Of a stretch of 64,000 nucleotides of DNA, positions 61,901 to 64,000 are shown in pieces. The stretch lies in contig CM041553.1 of the NCBI GenBank assembly GCA_023238725.1, positions 22,188,501-22,252,500 on the forward strand. The letters run 5' to 3'. Below the pieces are notes generated by a model. The model worked only from the letters and a program-made list of their open reading frames with translations. It ran no database searches and was not told the origin of the DNA. Source of the stretch: Scortum barcoo (Eukaryota > Chordata > Actinopteri > Centrarchiformes > Terapontidae). The translations under genes were made by a program, and so were the position numbers. Position 1 is the stretch's first letter. Every line of letters begins with the position of its first letter.

Positions 61901-64000
61901 TCATCGACATGGCCGCCGTCCCCTGTTTTCTTTCCATGTGTGCCAGAGCTGATATGCACCGTGGACACCTAAAGGTACATGCACAAACACGCACCCAGAT
62001 GATGTCCTGCCTGATAATGAGTTACTTGGAACAATGGCTACTCCTAATAAGATATAATAATAGAGAACATCATCAAAAAGCGCCAGTTCCAGCATGTCAT
62101 ATTAATCAACACCTATTTCAGTAATAAGTGTATTACTATAGAAGGGAAATATCTGCAATTTGGGCACATGAATGATGAAGGTGTGACAGGTTTTTTGCCT
62201 TCAGGCCTTGATAGGGAGCATGCACCAGCTAGTCGTTCACCAGATGGAATCTCTTTGTGATTCTTTGCCTCTCTGAGTTAAACTGGTCCAGGCAGTAACA
62301 TAAAAATGCTGGATGTTTCAAGGGGGCTTTCTAAATATTTTTGGACTGGAAGCCAGAAAGACACTAAGCACATTCCCGTCAGTGCTGTAGGCAATTAGGT
62401 CAACCACGCACATTCTCACTTTACCTTCTGTAACACGTTTCTCTTTCATTTCTCCTTCTTGCTTCCTTAAAGCTTAAACCACCAAATCTACCTCTCTCTC
62501 TCTCTTTGTCAGCTTCTTTCTCATCTGCAATCTGTGCTGTTATTATGAGCGTCGGAGTTTACGACTCCTATGCGTCATGAGATTTCGCACATAACTTTTA
62601 CTTACGAGGTAACGCTCGGCCTGGAACCACACCCTTATCACACGGCCAAAGACAAACATGACAGGGTGTGGCATACAAGCATGCACATACATAGATACAG
62701 TCCCTGCTGTAACCTGTAGAGCCAACGTGAGGTTATGATTTTGTTAATGCACTGTTCTCGAGATCATGTTCCCTTTGTTTTCCTTTGGTTCACTAAAGTC
62801 CTTCCTCCCATCAGTAATAAATCCCCGAGAGCCTCTCTTTACATAGCATTAACCCTTTGTGTGTGTGTTTGTGTGTAGAATCTGCGTGTGCGATGCTGTG
62901 GAGGTGTGGAGTTTTTCACACGGTCGGCACAGAAAGTGCGTGGATCACTGAGCCAGAAGTTTATCCTGGTCGATGGAGATAGAGCTATCACTGGTTCATA
63001 CAGGTGAGCAGTGCAGGTGGTCTGTTGTGCATGGACCCAATGCATTTCTGTCTATCATTCATTTGTGTATTTAACGCTGTTCTAATAAAAATTTTATGAT
63101 AACCAGACTCTGCAGTTAATCTGTGCTCCACTGAGCATTTTGGTTTCTTTAAGCTTGTTGTTGTGGGTTTCTGGCTGTCAATTTTGCTGTATTAATTCAA
63201 GTTGCACACAGTTTCCAGCTGCAGCAGGCAGCTAAAAAGGCTCTAGAATCTCACAATACGCTACTTGTTGTGCACCAAACAGCAAGCAGACAAAGTTAGC
63301 AACAGAGAGAAAATTTGTCAAATAGCCAAAGACATGACTCCAGATGGATCCTGTTGTTGCTCCATCTCTGGATGTGTAAATAGGCAACTGTTGCCTAACT
63401 CGTTCAGGATAACAACTAAGAAAAAAATTAAAACGAAACAATTGTCCAAAATGATTAAACTTGTAGAATTTCCAACCATAACGCCTATCGAACATAAAAA
63501 AATATGCAGGTGCTGACACCAGTACACCCCTTTTTTCCATTTCCTTTCTTTCCTGAAGCATTATTGTGGCATGCAGACCTTTATTTTACAAACTGTCACC
63601 TCAACACGCATAGATCTTTAGTTCATTTCTGTCTCTAGTTACTTTTTAAACGATATGTCTGTAGGCTCTCAAAGAATGTATCCTTCATTTCACTAAGAAG
63701 TTGAAGAGAAGATCAAAGAGCATAATGTAATGAGTAATGATTAAGCTATAAATTGTGTTCTCTGAGTAGAGTTGTGACATCAAGAAAGAGTTTAAATGAT
63801 GTCAGCTATTAACTGGGGCAGATTTAGCAGAAAAGAAAAGTTTGAAATCTGAGCAGAAGAGTCACTGCTGTGAATTTATGTTTCCATGTCTGTGTTATTC
63901 CAGCTTCACCTGGTCCTCATCTCGTCTGGACCGTAACCTCATCACTGTGATCTCCGGACAGGCAGTGGAGACCCTCGACCTGCAGTTTCGGGAGCTGTAC
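58945..64000 (+). CDS. fam83g: FAM83 family protein G (PAWS1-like), partial
   Basis: FAM83 proteins share an N-terminal DUF1669 domain, a PLD-like fold that anchors casein kinase 1 isoforms; FAM83G/PAWS1 acts in BMP and Wnt signalling. Four exons: 58945-59436, 61807-61974, 62879-63003 and 63904-64000 (cut by the window). They total 882 nt (294 residues) in frame. The start matches FAM83G (MALSQIQCLDDHHVNWR, then SESKPEFFYSEDQRLALEAL). Further matches are LDLGWPEAISYRGVTR, HIKEVVRKSIASAQK, VMDVFTDVDIFRDLLD, SQKFILVDGDRAITGSYSFTW and ISGQAVETLDLQFRELY. An in-frame ATG at 58894 would add 17 hydrophobic residues, but homology supports 58945. As in the family, the catalytic PLD HxK pattern is not evident. 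The long C-terminal tail is beyond the window. Confidence 0.93.
59465..59935. repeat. 'AAGTAAAAGTAC'-type nonautonomous repeat, copy 3
   Basis: Begins AAAATACAAATACTGCAGCGTAGAAGTACTC and ends ACTGTACTTAGTAAGTCACCATCACTG, terminus-like motifs that recall nonautonomous hAT families with CACTG-type ends. Third copy in the window. Confidence 0.55.
60427..60790. repeat. 'ATTAATCGATTA'-type MITE copy 4
   Basis: Starts TTATTAATTGATTAATTGGTTAACCGATT and ends AATAACTGTTAGTTGCAGCTCTAATT, the reverse orientation of copy 2. Internal motifs ACACCAAATATTCTCTGGTTCCTGCTTCTCCC and GGACAAAACAAAGAATTTGAAGATGTCAC are well kept. Confidence 0.65.
61975..62878 (+). other. fam83g intron 2, no further feature seen
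   Basis: No recognisable repeat family or coding exon on either strand. Confidence 0.5.
63004..63903 (+). other. fam83g intron 3, possible DNA-transposon relic
   Basis: The minus strand has an open stretch, 63561-63232, with no domain I recognise. In the plus frame, 63265-63516 contains CQIAKDMTPDGSCCCSISGCVNRQLLPNSFR, loosely like a zinc-binding DNA-recognition module of transposase-derived repeats, but too weak to call. Confidence 0.3.

Overview
This is a vertebrate nuclear window, and the likely source is a ray-finned fish of the percomorph type. The evidence is compact GT-AG introns, abundant (CA)n and (AT)n tracts, fish-type repeats (RTE and L2 LINEs, a Penelope-like relic, Tc1, hAT, tRNA-derived SINEs), and proteins that align from memory with vertebrate families but differ from the mammalian ones. 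I cannot name the species. I rebuilt exon structures by hand. Every completed gene model keeps one reading frame across all its GT-AG junctions.

Layout: (1) 1-7461, minus: ern2 (IRE1-beta-like), from signal peptide to the kinase DFG; the rest of the kinase and the RNase domain lie off the left edge. (2) 8260-12010: a 21-bp minisatellite split by a 3.4-kb RTE-type LINE with a perfect 12-bp target duplication. (3) 12500-13075: L1-type relic. (4) 13600-17116, minus: chst12, with a probable 5' UTR exon in a CpG-rich block at 18900-20050. (5) 24019-31329, minus: eif3b, 18 coding exons, with two related C/D-box snoRNA candidates in introns 13 and 15 and a nonautonomous hAT element. (6) 31796-38184, plus: brat1, head to head with eif3b. 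(7) 39396-40085: Penelope-like relic. (8) 40603-46673, plus: a GRB2-family adaptor, best called grap, with a very repeat-rich 4.7-kb intron. (9) 49708-57126, minus: the 3' part of slc5a10, with an L2 LINE in an intron. (10) 58945-64000, plus: the 5' part of fam83g.

Two blocks of synteny known from mammals sit side by side: eif3b/chst12/brat1 (human 7p22.3) and grap/slc5a10/fam83g (human 17p11.2). Within the second block, gene order and strand match the human arrangement as I recall it, which strengthens the grap call. The gene products are ordinary housekeeping or signalling proteins: ER stress sensing, chondroitin/dermatan sulfation, translation initiation, Integrator/ATM-linked genome maintenance, tyrosine-kinase signalling, sodium-sugar transport and CK1 scaffolding. 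They do not form an operon-like system. The most interesting non-textbook items are the paired snoRNA candidates, the intron-split chst12, the extended linker in grap, and the repeat structures.
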